In this document: piece after piece, positions 9,031 to 17,373 of the stretch | How the letters are laid out: each line of letters starts with the position of its first letter | Numbering within the stretch: the first letter of the stretch is position 1 | From: Poindextera sp963719975 | GTDB lineage: Bacteria; Pseudomonadota; Alphaproteobacteria; Caulobacterales; Caulobacteraceae | NCBI GenBank assembly: GCA_963719975.1 | Contig: CAVRED010000006.1 | Span: forward strand, 62,001 to 126,000 | Reading direction: 5' to 3' | Length of the DNA: 64,000 nucleotides | Notes under the pieces: model-generated | The model's database searches: none | Seen by the model: only the letters and a program-made list of their open reading frames with translations | Told to the model about the DNA's origin: nothing | Program-made: the position numbers and the translations under genes

Positions 9031-10320
9031 ATGGTCGAGGCCAAGAGCGAAGACGCCGCCACGAAGGCGGACGAGTGCGCCGAACCTGCGCCCCACCCGA
9101 GGCGCCTGTCTGCGACCATCTTCATCCTCATCACGGTCGTCCTGGATTCGGCGGCTCTTGGGGTGATCTTCCCGGCTCTGCCGGGGCTGGTGAAGACGCT
9201 GCACGTCTCGGCCGCGACCTCCACCGCCGAGATTATCGGCCTGCTCACGATCGCATTCGCCGGGATGCAGTTCCTGGCCTCGCCGATGCAAGGGGCGCTC
9301 TCCGACCGGTTCGGGCGCCGTCCGATCGTTCTGGCGTCCAACTTCGTGCTCGGGATCAACTACGTGATCATGGCGCTGGCGCCGAACTTCGCCTGGCTGT
9401 TCTTCGGGCGGATGATCTCGGGCGCAGCGGCCGGCTCGACGTCGGCGGCCTACGCCTACATCGCCGACATCTCGACGCCGAAGCAGCGGGCGGCGAGCTT
9501 CGGATTCCTGCAGGCGGCTCAGGGCCTGGGCTGGGCGATCGGGCCGGCGATCGGGGGCTTCCTGACCGACTACTTCGACGTGCGCACGCCGTTCTGGGTG
9601 GCCGCGGGCCTTAGCCTCGCCAACACGGTCTTCGGCCTGGTTATCCTGCCGGAGTCCCTGGCCAAGGACCGGCGCGCCAAGCTCACGCTTGCCCAGATGA
9701 ACCCCTTCGCCGCCGTCTACAGCCTCATCCGCGGCTATCCGCAGCTGCTCGGCATCCTCACTCCATCCTTCCTGATGAACGTCATCTTCACCGGCATGGT
9801 GTCGATCGCGGCGGTCTACACGACCTATCGCTACGGTTGGACCGGGCTGCACATCGGCGTCTACATGCTGGTGCTCGCCAGCGGGTTCATGGCCGGTACG
9901 GCCGTGCTGCCAGCCCTGGTCATCGGGCGGTTAGGCGAGCGGGCCGCCGCAGTCGGCGGCATGATGCTGCAAACCGGCGCCCTGCTCGTGGCCGGCCTGG
10001 CTTCGACCAGCGCCGGCTATTGGTGGGCGGTGCCGCTGATGTCGTTCGGAGCGGTGGCCAATCCGGCGTGGTCGGCGATCGCCAGCCACTCGGTGGGGCC
10101 GAACGAGCAGGGGCGGCTGAACGGGGCAGCCACGAGCCTCGCCAGCATCGCGGGCGTCGTAGGCCCAGGGCTCTTCGCCGAGGTGTACGCCCACTCGGCC
10201 GGCGCGTCGGGGAAGAGCTTCGCGGCGGGCGCGCCCTTCTTTGTCGCGTCGGGCCTGGCGCTGGTCGCCGCCTTGTTGGCCGCCTGGGCGACGCGCAACC
10301 ACCGCCGCCTCTCAGCGTAG
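9031..10320 (+). CDS. MFS transporter, TCR/Tet family
   Basis: 429 residues with twelve predicted transmembrane helices. The MFS loop 2-3 signature is present as 'GALSDRFGRRPIVL', and motif C-like 'GWAIGPAIGGFLTDYF' in helix 5 marks it as a drug/H+ antiporter of the TCR/Tet type. Such proteins export tetracycline-like or other small molecules, but substrate cannot be inferred from sequence. A 28-residue charged N-terminal tail precedes helix 1. I chose the ATG at 9031; the open frame extends further upstream without a sensible start. Stop-to-stop distance to the convergent lipoprotein gene is 17 bases. Confidence 0.9.
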   Translation: MVEAKSEDAATKADECAEPAPHPRRLSATIFILITVVLDSAALGVIFPALPGLVKTLHVSAATSTAEIIGLLTIAFAGMQFLASPMQGALSDRFGRRPIVLASNFVLGINYVIMALAPNFAWLFFGRMISGAAAGSTSAAYAYIADISTPKQRAASFGFLQAAQGLGWAIGPAIGGFLTDYFDVRTPFWVAAGLSLANTVFGLVILPESLAKDRRAKLTLAQMNPFAAVYSLIRGYPQLLGILTPSFLMNVIFTGMVSIAAVYTTYRYGWTGLHIGVYMLVLASGFMAGTAVLPALVIGRLGERAAAVGGMMLQTGALLVAGLASTSAGYWWAVPLMSFGAVANPAWSAIASHSVGPNEQGRLNGAATSLASIAGVVGPGLFAEVYAHSAGASGKSFAAGAPFFVASGLALVAALLAAWATRNHRRLSA

Positions 10321-10337
10321 CGCGGGCCGGTGAAGAC

Positions 10338-10625
10338 CTAAGGCTTCGCCGCCACGCGGATCATCCGGTCGTCGGGACCGAACACGATCGCGTACTGCCG
10401 CGTCTCGCCCGGGTTGAACAGGCCGCCGCCGCGGGCCCAGGACACCGTCGTCTCGCCATTCGCCGCCTGGTAGATCGAGCTTGGCGGCCCGAGCACGGCG
10501 ATCGCCTGGGCGCGGGTCGTCACCCCGGGCGCGAAGCCCTCGGCGTTCGACTCGACAAACGTGTCGGTGCAAGCGGCGACACCAACCGCCAGGCCCGCCA
10601 AGACCACCAGAGCCAATGCTCTCAC
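10338..10625 (-). CDS. Small lipoprotein, BamE/SmpA-like
   Basis: 95 residues with a signal peptide and lipobox ('VGVAAC', Cys at residue 19). The mature region contains 'GFAPGVTTRAQAIAVLGPPS', matching the 'G.t..ev...lG.P' pattern of small BamE/SmpA-like outer-membrane lipoproteins, and ends in short beta strands ('RQYAIVFGPDDRMIRVAA'). It is probably an envelope protein. It is not the BamE of the Bam complex on this evidence alone, since many paralogues share the fold. Confidence 0.7.
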   Translation of the reverse strand: MRALALVVLAGLAVGVAACTDTFVESNAEGFAPGVTTRAQAIAVLGPPSSIYQAANGETTVSWARGGGLFNPGETRQYAIVFGPDDRMIRVAAKP

Positions 10626-10679
10626 CTCACCCCTCCGTCGCCGCGCGGCCGCAGTCTAAAGCCGCCGCGCGCGGCCTTG

Positions 10680-11013
10680 CTAGAGCGTGTCGTCACGCTC
10701 CGACCAGGCCGCGCCGCGCGCGCGGCGCAACAGCTGATCGAGACGATCCAGCCGGGACTGGATGGCGCAACGAGGGTCGTCGGCCGCCAGGCCCCTGAGC
10801 TGCGCGCGGATCGACTGCAACTCGAAGGCCGCGCGTCTGGACTGGTAGGTGTCGAGCCAGCCGTAGCAGGCGCCGCCCCGGATCCAGTCTTCAAGGCGCG
10901 CGGCGTGAGCCGCCAGGCTGGCGATCGGCGCGGGTTCTCGGGCGAAGTCGTGCTGGTCGCCGCGCCACTCGGGGTCGGCGAAACAGGTGGCGTTGGTCGA
11001 ATTCTCGTTCCAT
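10680..11013 (-). CDS. Hypothetical protein, N-terminus unresolved
   Basis: A minus-strand reading frame with plausible protein composition ends at TAG 10680. It encodes a helical, hydrophilic C-terminus ('RGGACYGWLDTYQSRRAAF', 'RCAIQSRLDRLDQLLRRARG'). No start codon is available in that frame, but an ATG at 11013 in a neighbouring frame would open it if one base has been gained or lost near 11000, as in many other genes here. Three cysteines are present. Function unknown; the call rests on composition only. Confidence 0.35.
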
Positions 11014-11169
11014 GGCGCGAGAGTGGCGCCGCGCGGCTGAAGGACGCCGGAAGACTCCGTTCAACCGCGGTTCACCCCGCCGGCCGCGGCGCCCGGCGGC
11101 CGGGCCAAGCGGAACGCTGGCGACGCCCGGCCGTTGACTCCCCAGGCTGGTGGAGGCGGAGGAACAAGC

Positions 11170-11731
11170 ATGACGACCGAATTCAAGGCCGGCTCCCCGT
11201 TCGTCGCGGAGCAACCCGGGTCGATCGGCGCCGGCGCAGACATCTACCGGAAGCTCGATCGCCGGCCGCGCCGCTCGAAGATGATGTACGCCGCGCCGAT
11301 CATCGCCGGTGCGATCGTCCTGGCTGGCGGCGCCTACATGCTGCTCAAGCCGAGCGGCGCGCCCCTGTCCGCGAGCCCGCCGGCGCCGCAGGGCCTGCAG
11401 ACTGCGCCGCTTGCGGCCCCACCGGCGCAACCTGCGCGGATGGCGGCGGCGCCGCTGCCAGAAACGCAGAGCCTTCCCGCCGAACCCGCTCCAATCGCCC
11501 ACCATGCGACGCGCCCCGCGCATCTCACCGCCCAACGCGTTCGCCCGCGGCGCGGAGCAGCTCAGCGCCGTGACCAACGGCGAGGACGCCAGCGCCTATG
11601 CGCCAGCCACTCACGCCGATCCCCTGTCGGCGGCGCCGCAGGCCGCGACATCTGCCGCGCTGCCGTCGGCCGCTTCAAGCGCTCCTGCGCCGGTCACATT
11701 GCCGCCGCCGCCCGCGCCGCCGCCATCCTGA
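11170..11731 (+). CDS. Pro/Ala-rich membrane-anchored protein (one frameshift)
   Basis: The ATG at 11170 follows a strong GGAGG ribosome site. A cytosolic N-terminus of about 37 residues leads to one transmembrane helix ('MYAAPIIAGAIVLAGGAYML') and a long Pro/Ala-rich periplasmic tail. Near 11548 the frame shifts; the second half in the new frame ('GAEQLSAVTNGEDASAYAP' and a poly-Pro end) keeps the same composition and stops at 11731. It resembles energy-transducer or linker-type proteins in layout only. Function unknown. Confidence 0.55.
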
Positions 11732-11822
11732 GGTTCCGCACCGGCTCGCGCCCGCCCATTAACGAAATGGGAATCGGCGGTGTCTAGGCTTGGACGACAG
11801 AGGTCCACCTGGGCGCCGCCGA

Positions 11823-12197
11823 ATGACGTACCACGCCGCCGACTCCCGATCTGGCCCGGCTCTCTACGTCGCCGCGGCGGCGACGCTCGTCGCCTGCTCC
11901 TGCGCCATGATCTACCTGGCGAGCGTGCTGTTCGCGCGCCTGAACCTCGAGCCGGTTCGCCTGATCGGCGTGGTCAGCGTTTGGGGCCTGCTCATCGGCG
12001 GCCCGATCGCGATCGGCACGTCGCTCGTCTTGCGGTGTCGCGCCTGCGATCGCCTGCTGCTGCCGCTCGTCTTCGATGGGAAGTCGCTGTTTACGGCCAA
12101 GTCGCCATCGGCTTTCGCGATCATCGGCACGGCCGTTTCGATCGTGGCGCAGCGTCGCGCACCTTGCCCGCATTGTGGAGTCGAGGCTCAGGTCTAG
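11823..12197 (+). CDS. Membrane protein with paired CxxC motifs
   Basis: 124 residues. Two transmembrane helices (about 13-37 and 45-67) are followed by 'CRACDR' near residue 70 and 'CPHCGVEAQV' at the very C-terminus. The paired CxxC motifs suggest a cytosolic zinc ribbon packed against the membrane. I do not recognise the family. Confidence 0.65.
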   Translation: MTYHAADSRSGPALYVAAAATLVACSCAMIYLASVLFARLNLEPVRLIGVVSVWGLLIGGPIAIGTSLVLRCRACDRLLLPLVFDGKSLFTAKSPSAFAIIGTAVSIVAQRRAPCPHCGVEAQV

Positions 12198-12303
12198 GGC
12201 CTGCGCCGCGCGGCGCCCGCGCGATCTAAACAATTCTTCACGAAAGCATGCTCGACACGCGCGTTCGAGTCGCGCGAGGTAATCGCGCGTCGGTCGGAGC
12301 GTC

Positions 12304-12795
12304 ATGTTCATGTTTTCGGTTGTAGTTTTATTCGGCTCCCTCTGTGGTTTTGTAGCTCTAGTCTGGCGCGCGGCTGATCTGTGGGCAGATGAGCGTGGCA
12401 GGCTCTCCGTCATATCGACTCGCTCGCTCACGGGCGGCGTCGACGCCTTGATCCAGTACCGCCCGCGGCGGACTCGCGTCGGGCTGAGCGCCAAGGTGAC
12501 GCTGCTCGAGCCATCGAGCGCCCACCTCATCGGCGGCTTGCGGCAGGAGCGCGGCGACCGCTACGGCGCCTATGCGGTCGCAGAGCCGGGCGAGCTGCTG
12601 AAGGGCGCGAGCATCGAAACCCCGCTGCGCCACCTTCGCCCCGACCCCCAGGGCGTGTTCGCCGGCGTGGTCTACGTTGGCGCGGATGTGGGCGAACAGC
12701 CGCGGTCGGCTCGCATTCGGCTAGAGATCTGGACGGCGGCCGGACCGACCCGGCTCGCTTCGCGCGAGATCGAGGTCAACGCCATCAACTGGTAG
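12304..12795 (+). CDS. Hypothetical membrane-anchored protein
   Basis: 163 residues with one N-terminal hydrophobic helix (residues 1-24, 'MFMFSVVVLFGSLCGFVALV') and a soluble, beta-rich remainder with no cysteine. The DNA just upstream is unusually AT-rich for this window, which fits a promoter. The C-terminal part ends in strands ('SARIRLEIWTAAG'). Family and function unknown. Confidence 0.6.
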   Translation: MFMFSVVVLFGSLCGFVALVWRAADLWADERGRLSVISTRSLTGGVDALIQYRPRRTRVGLSAKVTLLEPSSAHLIGGLRQERGDRYGAYAVAEPGELLKGASIETPLRHLRPDPQGVFAGVVYVGADVGEQPRSARIRLEIWTAAGPTRLASREIEVNAINW

Positions 12796-12821
12796 CGCGG
12801 GCGAAGGCTGCCAGCGGGCGC

Positions 12822-12837
12822 GCCGCCTTAAGGCGGC
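12822..12837. terminator. Perfect palindrome between convergent genes
   Basis: GCCGCCTTAAGGCGGC is a perfect 16-base palindrome lying 26 bases after the stop of the plus-strand hypothetical gene and 15 bases after the stop of the convergent minus-strand small gene. It could act as a bidirectional terminator or transcript-end stabiliser. No long T-run follows. Confidence 0.4.
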
Positions 12838-12852
12838 CTCTTGCCACGCGGC

Positions 12853-12981
12853 TCAGATAGCCAGCGTGACCACGGCATAGATGGCGCAGGCGGCGATCAC
12901 GACGAAGACGGCCGCGCAGGCGCCGACGAACAGCATCTCGCGCGCTCGGCCTGCCGCGTTGATCTCGCTGTTCCTGGCCAT
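12853..12981 (-). CDS. Small single-pass membrane protein (42 residues)
   Basis: The ATG at 12981 gives 42 residues: a short polar N-terminus and one long hydrophobic helix ('MLFVGACAAVFVVIAACAIY') to the C-terminus. The size and shape are those of a membrane miniprotein. No family recognised. It lies 23 bases downstream of the cysteine-rich secreted protein gene and may share its transcript. Confidence 0.5.
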   Translation of the reverse strand: MARNSEINAAGRAREMLFVGACAAVFVVIAACAIYAVVTLAI

Positions 12982-13004
12982 GCCGCTGACGTCTCCGAAG
13001 GGTC

Positions 13005-13277
13005 TCAGCTGTGCGGGGCGCCCGACTGCGTCTCCTGCCTGCGCGCCATGGCGGCGGCCAGCGCCGACTTGCAGCCAACCGACAACTGGTCGCGATGGGT
13101 CGAGATACATTGCCGGATCGAGCCGTTGCCTGGCTGAGCGTCAGGGCAAAGCTTGGAGAGGTCGGCGGCGCAGGCGGCGCGAACGGCTCCGGCGCCCGGC
13201 GGCGACTGGGCGAAGCTGGGCGCGGCGACGGCCGCAATGACGACGATGATGGCGGCGAAGCCGGGGAAACGTCTCAT
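13005..13277 (-). CDS. Small secreted cysteine-rich protein
   Basis: 90 residues from the ATG at 13277. The signal peptide is obvious ('FAAIIVVIAAVAAPSFAQ'). The mature part has four cysteines in the pattern C-x6-C-x12-C-x12-C with 'CAADLSKLCPDAQPG' and 'CISTHRDQLSVGC'. This is the pattern of the cysteine-rich repeat first described in the Golgi protein GLG1 and common in small secreted alphaproteobacterial proteins. Function unknown. Confidence 0.7.
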   Translation of the reverse strand: MRRFPGFAAIIVVIAAVAAPSFAQSPPGAGAVRAACAADLSKLCPDAQPGNGSIRQCISTHRDQLSVGCKSALAAAMARRQETQSGAPHS

Positions 13278-13384
13278 CGGGGTCTTCCTTCGGGCCGGGA
13301 CGCATGATCGCGCCAGCGTGTTGCGCCGCTGTTTCACGGGGTTGCGGCCCGTTTCCGCCGGGCGACGAAGGCGTGGACAGCGCT

Positions 13385-15916
13385 CTACGAGGACTTGCCC
13401 ACACCCCCCGCTGCGCGGTCCTGCCAGGTCTCATGATCGTTCCCATCGTCCAGCATGCCCTGTTCCGCTGCCATGCGGACGGCCTCGACCAGCTTCGCGG
13501 CCGCGATCGGCTTGCTCAGGTGTCCGTCAGCCCCGGCATCCAGCGACGCTTGCGTGTGCTCGGGCAAGGCGTTGGCGGTCAGCGCAAGGATGGGCGTGCG
13601 CCGCGCGCCGGTCGCCAGCTCGCGCTCGCGGATCAGGCGGACGGCCGTCAGCCCATCCATGACCGGCATCTGCATGTCCATCAGGATGACGTCGAAGTCC
13701 TGGGCGGCGGACGCATCGACCGCCTCGCGACCATTCTCGACCACGGTCAGCTCGACCCCAACCGATTCCAGGATCAGCGAGACCACCTTGCGGTTGGTTG
13801 GATGGTCCTCGGCGAGGAGCACCTTGGCCCCGCGCGCCAGCTTCGCCGCTTCTGCGCCGAGGGCTGAGGGTGCGGCGGATGCGTCCGCAGCCATCGCCCG
13901 CGCCCTTGGCAACGCCAGGGTGAGCGTGAACGCCGAGCCTCTCCCGGGCTCGGAGACAGCCTCCAGCGTACCGCCCATCGCCTCGGCCAGCGACCGCGAG
14001 ATGGCGAGACCAAGCCCAGTCCCGCCGAACCGGCGAGTGATCGATCCGTCGGCCTGTTCGAAACGCTGGAACAGCTTGGCGCCGGCCTTGGCGTCGAAGC
14101 CGATGCCGGTGTCGCGCACGGTCAGCTGCAGATTGACCGTCTCGACCGAGCGCGTGGCCTCGACCTGCACCGTGATCTTGCCCGTATCGGTGAATTTCAC
14201 CGCGTTGGAGAGCAGGTTGGAGACGATCTGCCGGAGCCGGACAACGTCGCCGCTCACCTGCGCCTCGGCGGCAGGGGCGGCCCTGACCTCGAAGCCCAAG
14301 CCCTTTTCCCGCGCCTTCGCTTCGAACAAGGCGGCGACAACGCGGACGGACGACGCGAGCTCGAACGGCTCCTGCGCCAGCTCCAGCCGCCCGGATTCGA
14401 TGCGGGCCACGTCAAGGACGTCGCCGAGCAGGCTGTCCAACACCCCGGCGGAGTTTTCGATCAGTTGCACAAGCTCGCGCTGGTGGCCGTCGAGATCGGT
14501 GCGTGCGAGCGCGCCGGCGATGCCCATCACGCCGTTCAGCGGCGTGCGGATCTCGTGGCTCATGTTGGCGAGGAACTCGCTCTTGGCCCGATTGGCGGCC
14601 TCGGCGGCGTCGAGCGCCTTGGCCATCGCGCGCTCGGCGCGCTTCTCGCGGTCGATGTTGCGCGTGGCGCCGACGACCTTGTCGATTTCGCCATCCGGGC
14701 GGCGGATCGCCTCGGCGGCGATCTGGACCCACAGGTGCGGCGCGTTCGGCCTGATGAGCCTGACGACGACGTTGAACGGCTCTCCGGTCTCGATGTGACG
14801 GTCCCAGGCCGCTTCCGCGGCCGGCCGATCGACCGGATGCATGATGTCCCAGATCGTGTCGGCCGCGCGCGTGAAGTCGTTTTCTTGCAACGGGTAGATC
14901 GACGCGCCGGTGTAGTTGACGTCCTGCCGTCCGAAGTCCAGCTCCCAGACGTTGATCTGGGCCAGCTCGGCTGCGAGCTCGAGACGACGTTCGGCGCGCT
15001 CCGAGTTCTCCAACGCATGGACCATGTCGGTGATCTCGTTGACCATCACCAAGAGGCCGCCGAACGCGCCGCTGGAGTCACGCCAGGGCGAAACCTCCCA
15101 GTTGACCCAGCGCGCGATGCCGTCGGGGGCCTGAAACAGCGCGCGATCGCGCTTGAGCGTCTGGCCCGCCATGCACTGGTCCCGCATGGTGCGCCACACC
15201 GTCTCGGTCCCCGGAACCAGATCGTGGATCGGGAGCCCGATCATTTCGGCGTCGGTCCAATTCACCGCCCGCTCGCGCCAGCGCGCGCTGGCGCGAATGA
15301 TAGTGAGGTTGGCGTCGGTCATCGCCAGCGCAACGGGAGCGGACTCAACGATGGCGGCCAGGACGGCGCCCGCCGCACGCGCCTCGCCCTCGCGCTCGAC
15401 CACATCCCGCAGCACGCGCCGGCGCTCGCAGTCGTCCGCGACGACGGCGGCGAAGTCGCGGAGCCGGGCGGCGAGGAAGGCGTCGAACTTCCGCGGCTTG
15501 CGGTCGATGATGGACAGCGAGCCGATGCAGCGGCCATTGGGGAGGCGAATCGGCGCGCCGGCGTAGAAGCGGAAGCCGTAGGGGCCGGTGACGAAGGGGT
15601 TGTTCTCGAGTCGCACGTCGCGCGCGGCGTCCTCGACCCAGAGCACGTCGTCCTCGGCCATCACCAGGTCGGCGACGCCGTGCTCCCTGGCCAGCACCGG
15701 CATCGGCTGGTCGCTGACGCCGGCCAGCCAGATCGTATCGGCCTGCACCAGACCGATATGCACGAGCGGCGTGTGCGAAACGCATTGCAAAAGCCGGCAG
15801 ATTCGCTCGAACGCCGGCCGCGCCGCCTCCAGATCCATCGCGTCGATCTCGGCGAGCCTTCCTTGCTCTTCGACGGAATCGGTGCCTGGCGGCATCAAAG
15901 GCGCTCGCGCGTTCAA
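13385..15916 (-). CDS. Hybrid sensor histidine kinase/response regulator (GAF-PAS-PAS-HisKA-HATPase-REC)
   Basis: 843 residues with no transmembrane segment, so a cytosolic sensor. Order: GAF domain (about 25-165, 'GFRFYAGAPIRLPNGRCIGS'), PAS (about 185-300), PAS with PAC (about 310-422), HisKA with the phospho-acceptor in 'NMSHEIRTPL' (His454), HATPase_c (about 560-680), and a C-terminal receiver whose phosphorylated Asp is in 'DVILMDMQMPVMDG' (Asp747). The receiver Lys is present in 'HLSKPIAAAK'. Hybrid kinases of this kind need an Hpt protein to pass the phosphate on; a free-standing Hpt protein is encoded at 54.3 kb. Signal and output are unknown. Confidence 0.93.
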   Translation of the reverse strand: MNARAPLMPPGTDSVEEQGRLAEIDAMDLEAARPAFERICRLLQCVSHTPLVHIGLVQADTIWLAGVSDQPMPVLAREHGVADLVMAEDDVLWVEDAARDVRLENNPFVTGPYGFRFYAGAPIRLPNGRCIGSLSIIDRKPRKFDAFLAARLRDFAAVVADDCERRRVLRDVVEREGEARAAGAVLAAIVESAPVALAMTDANLTIIRASARWRERAVNWTDAEMIGLPIHDLVPGTETVWRTMRDQCMAGQTLKRDRALFQAPDGIARWVNWEVSPWRDSSGAFGGLLVMVNEITDMVHALENSERAERRLELAAELAQINVWELDFGRQDVNYTGASIYPLQENDFTRAADTIWDIMHPVDRPAAEAAWDRHIETGEPFNVVVRLIRPNAPHLWVQIAAEAIRRPDGEIDKVVGATRNIDREKRAERAMAKALDAAEAANRAKSEFLANMSHEIRTPLNGVMGIAGALARTDLDGHQRELVQLIENSAGVLDSLLGDVLDVARIESGRLELAQEPFELASSVRVVAALFEAKAREKGLGFEVRAAPAAEAQVSGDVVRLRQIVSNLLSNAVKFTDTGKITVQVEATRSVETVNLQLTVRDTGIGFDAKAGAKLFQRFEQADGSITRRFGGTGLGLAISRSLAEAMGGTLEAVSEPGRGSAFTLTLALPRARAMAADASAAPSALGAEAAKLARGAKVLLAEDHPTNRKVVSLILESVGVELTVVENGREAVDASAAQDFDVILMDMQMPVMDGLTAVRLIRERELATGARRTPILALTANALPEHTQASLDAGADGHLSKPIAAAKLVEAVRMAAEQGMLDDGNDHETWQDRAAGGVGKSS

Positions 15917-15986
15917 CAGGTTGAACGGGCTTAACCCTAGCGGATTAACGATCGGTGCCTTTTCGACGTACGCAACCTGAGCGGGT

Positions 15987-16478
15987 CTAGTCCGCCGACA
16001 GGCTGAGCAGCAGGTCGAGCGCGGCCGAGGCGAAGGCGACCATGTTGGCGGCGCGGTCGGGGCTGCCCGTCTCGACGGTCAACGCATGCTCCATCGGACC
16101 CGAAACGGCGACACAGGTGTGGCCAGCCGCATCGCCGTAAGGGTTGGCGGTCGGGCCGGCGGCGCCGGTCTCGGAAATGCCCCAGGTCGCCTCGAACCGT
16201 GCGCGCGCCGTCCTCGCCAGCAGCAGCGCGTATGGCTCGCTCGACGAGCGCATGCCGGCCACGTCCTCACGCGTGATCTCCATGAGCCGCATGCGCGCGC
16301 GGGCCGTGTAGACCACCGCGCCGCCTAGGAAGTAGGCCGAGGCGCCCGGCACCGCGAGCAAGGCCGCGGAAATCAGCCCCCCGGACGATGACTCCGCCAC
16401 GGCGATCGTCTGTTCCTTCGCCTTCAGTCGTTCGGCGAGCCGCTCGGCAAGCGGCATCAGGCTCGTCAGCGCGTCCAT
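15987..16478 (-). CDS. CinA C-terminal-like nicotinamide-nucleotide amidase
   Basis: 163 residues from ATG 16478, the usual length of stand-alone CinA C-terminal (PncC-type) proteins. These deamidate nicotinamide mononucleotide to nicotinate mononucleotide in the cytosolic pyridine-nucleotide salvage cycle. Family motifs are visible: 'VAESSSGGLISAALLAVPGA' near the start, 'YFLGGAVVYT', and 'SETGAAGPTANPYGDAAG'. An upstream in-frame extension to 16631 lacks conservation and is not used. Divergent from the hemolysin III gene. Confidence 0.88.
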   Translation of the reverse strand: MDALTSLMPLAERLAERLKAKEQTIAVAESSSGGLISAALLAVPGASAYFLGGAVVYTARARMRLMEITREDVAGMRSSSEPYALLLARTARARFEATWGISETGAAGPTANPYGDAAGHTCVAVSGPMEHALTVETGSPDRAANMVAFASAALDLLLSLSAD

Positions 16479-16556
16479 CCGCCGCTCCCTTAATTCGCCG
16501 TAAGACTGGCGTTCTGACCTATCCGCAGCCGCGCAATCTTGGCAAGGGAGACGCAA

Positions 16557-17237
16557 ATGCGAGCCCGCGCGGACGATTTCATCGAACACTACGCCCACCG
16601 TGGCGAGAAGCTGGCGGACGGCCTGGTGCATGCGCTCGGCCTGACCGGCGCGGCGGCAGGCGGCGTGGTCCTGATCGTGCTGTCGATGTTGAGCGGCGGC
16701 GGCCCTGCCCTGGCGACGGCGACCGGCCTCTACGCGGTCTGCCTGATCACCATGCTGGCCTGCTCCGCCCTCTACAACCTGACCAAGCCAACACGGGCGC
16801 GGCCGTTCCTGCGCCGGCTCGACGAGGCCGCGATCTTCATCATGATCGCCGGGTCCTACACGCCCTTCACCACCCAGCGCCTGACCGGCGCGTGGGCGAT
16901 CGGCATGACCACGCTGGTCTGGGCGCTCGCCATCGGCGGCGCAGTGGGCAAACTCTTTTCAACGCGGTTGCCGGACTGGATCTGGACCCTGGTCTATGTT
17001 GGTTTCGGCTGGGTCGCGCTGATCGCGCTGCGCCCGCTCATTCAAGGCGTTCCGGTGATCGCCATCGCCCTGCTCACCGCCGGCGGCCTCATCTACACGA
17101 CCGGCGCACTGATCTTCCACAGCCGCCTGCCCTACCGCCGCGCCATCTGGCATGGATTCGTCGTCACGGCCGCCGGCGTCCACTACGCCGCCATCTGCGC
17201 CGGCGTCGTGCTGGCGCGGCCGCTGCTGGGTCAGTGA
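16557..17237 (+). CDS. Hemolysin III / PAQR family membrane protein
   Basis: 226 residues and seven hydrophobic helices. The PAQR signature residues are present: 'HRGEKLADGLVHALGL' at the N-terminus, 'CSALYNLTKP' in helix 2-3, 'IMIAGSYTPFTT' and the C-terminal 'RAIWHGFVVTAAGVHYAAI' with the paired histidines expected to bind zinc. Bacterial members (YqfA/HlyIII) are inner-membrane proteins implicated in membrane-fluidity homeostasis; direct hemolysis is not implied. The start at 16557 follows a GGGAG ribosome site. Confidence 0.9.
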   Translation: MRARADDFIEHYAHRGEKLADGLVHALGLTGAAAGGVVLIVLSMLSGGGPALATATGLYAVCLITMLACSALYNLTKPTRARPFLRRLDEAAIFIMIAGSYTPFTTQRLTGAWAIGMTTLVWALAIGGAVGKLFSTRLPDWIWTLVYVGFGWVALIALRPLIQGVPVIAIALLTAGGLIYTTGALIFHSRLPYRRAIWHGFVVTAAGVHYAAICAGVVLARPLLGQ

Positions 17238-17373
17238 CAAGGCGCGCGGCCACGCAATCTCGACCATCAGTCCTCAACTAGAACTTCGGATTCAGCGGCG
17301 GGTAACCGGCGCTCGTCTAGAGAGTTCCCATGGTGGACAAGAGCGTAGCGGTCGTCCCGCGCCGAGGCGTGAC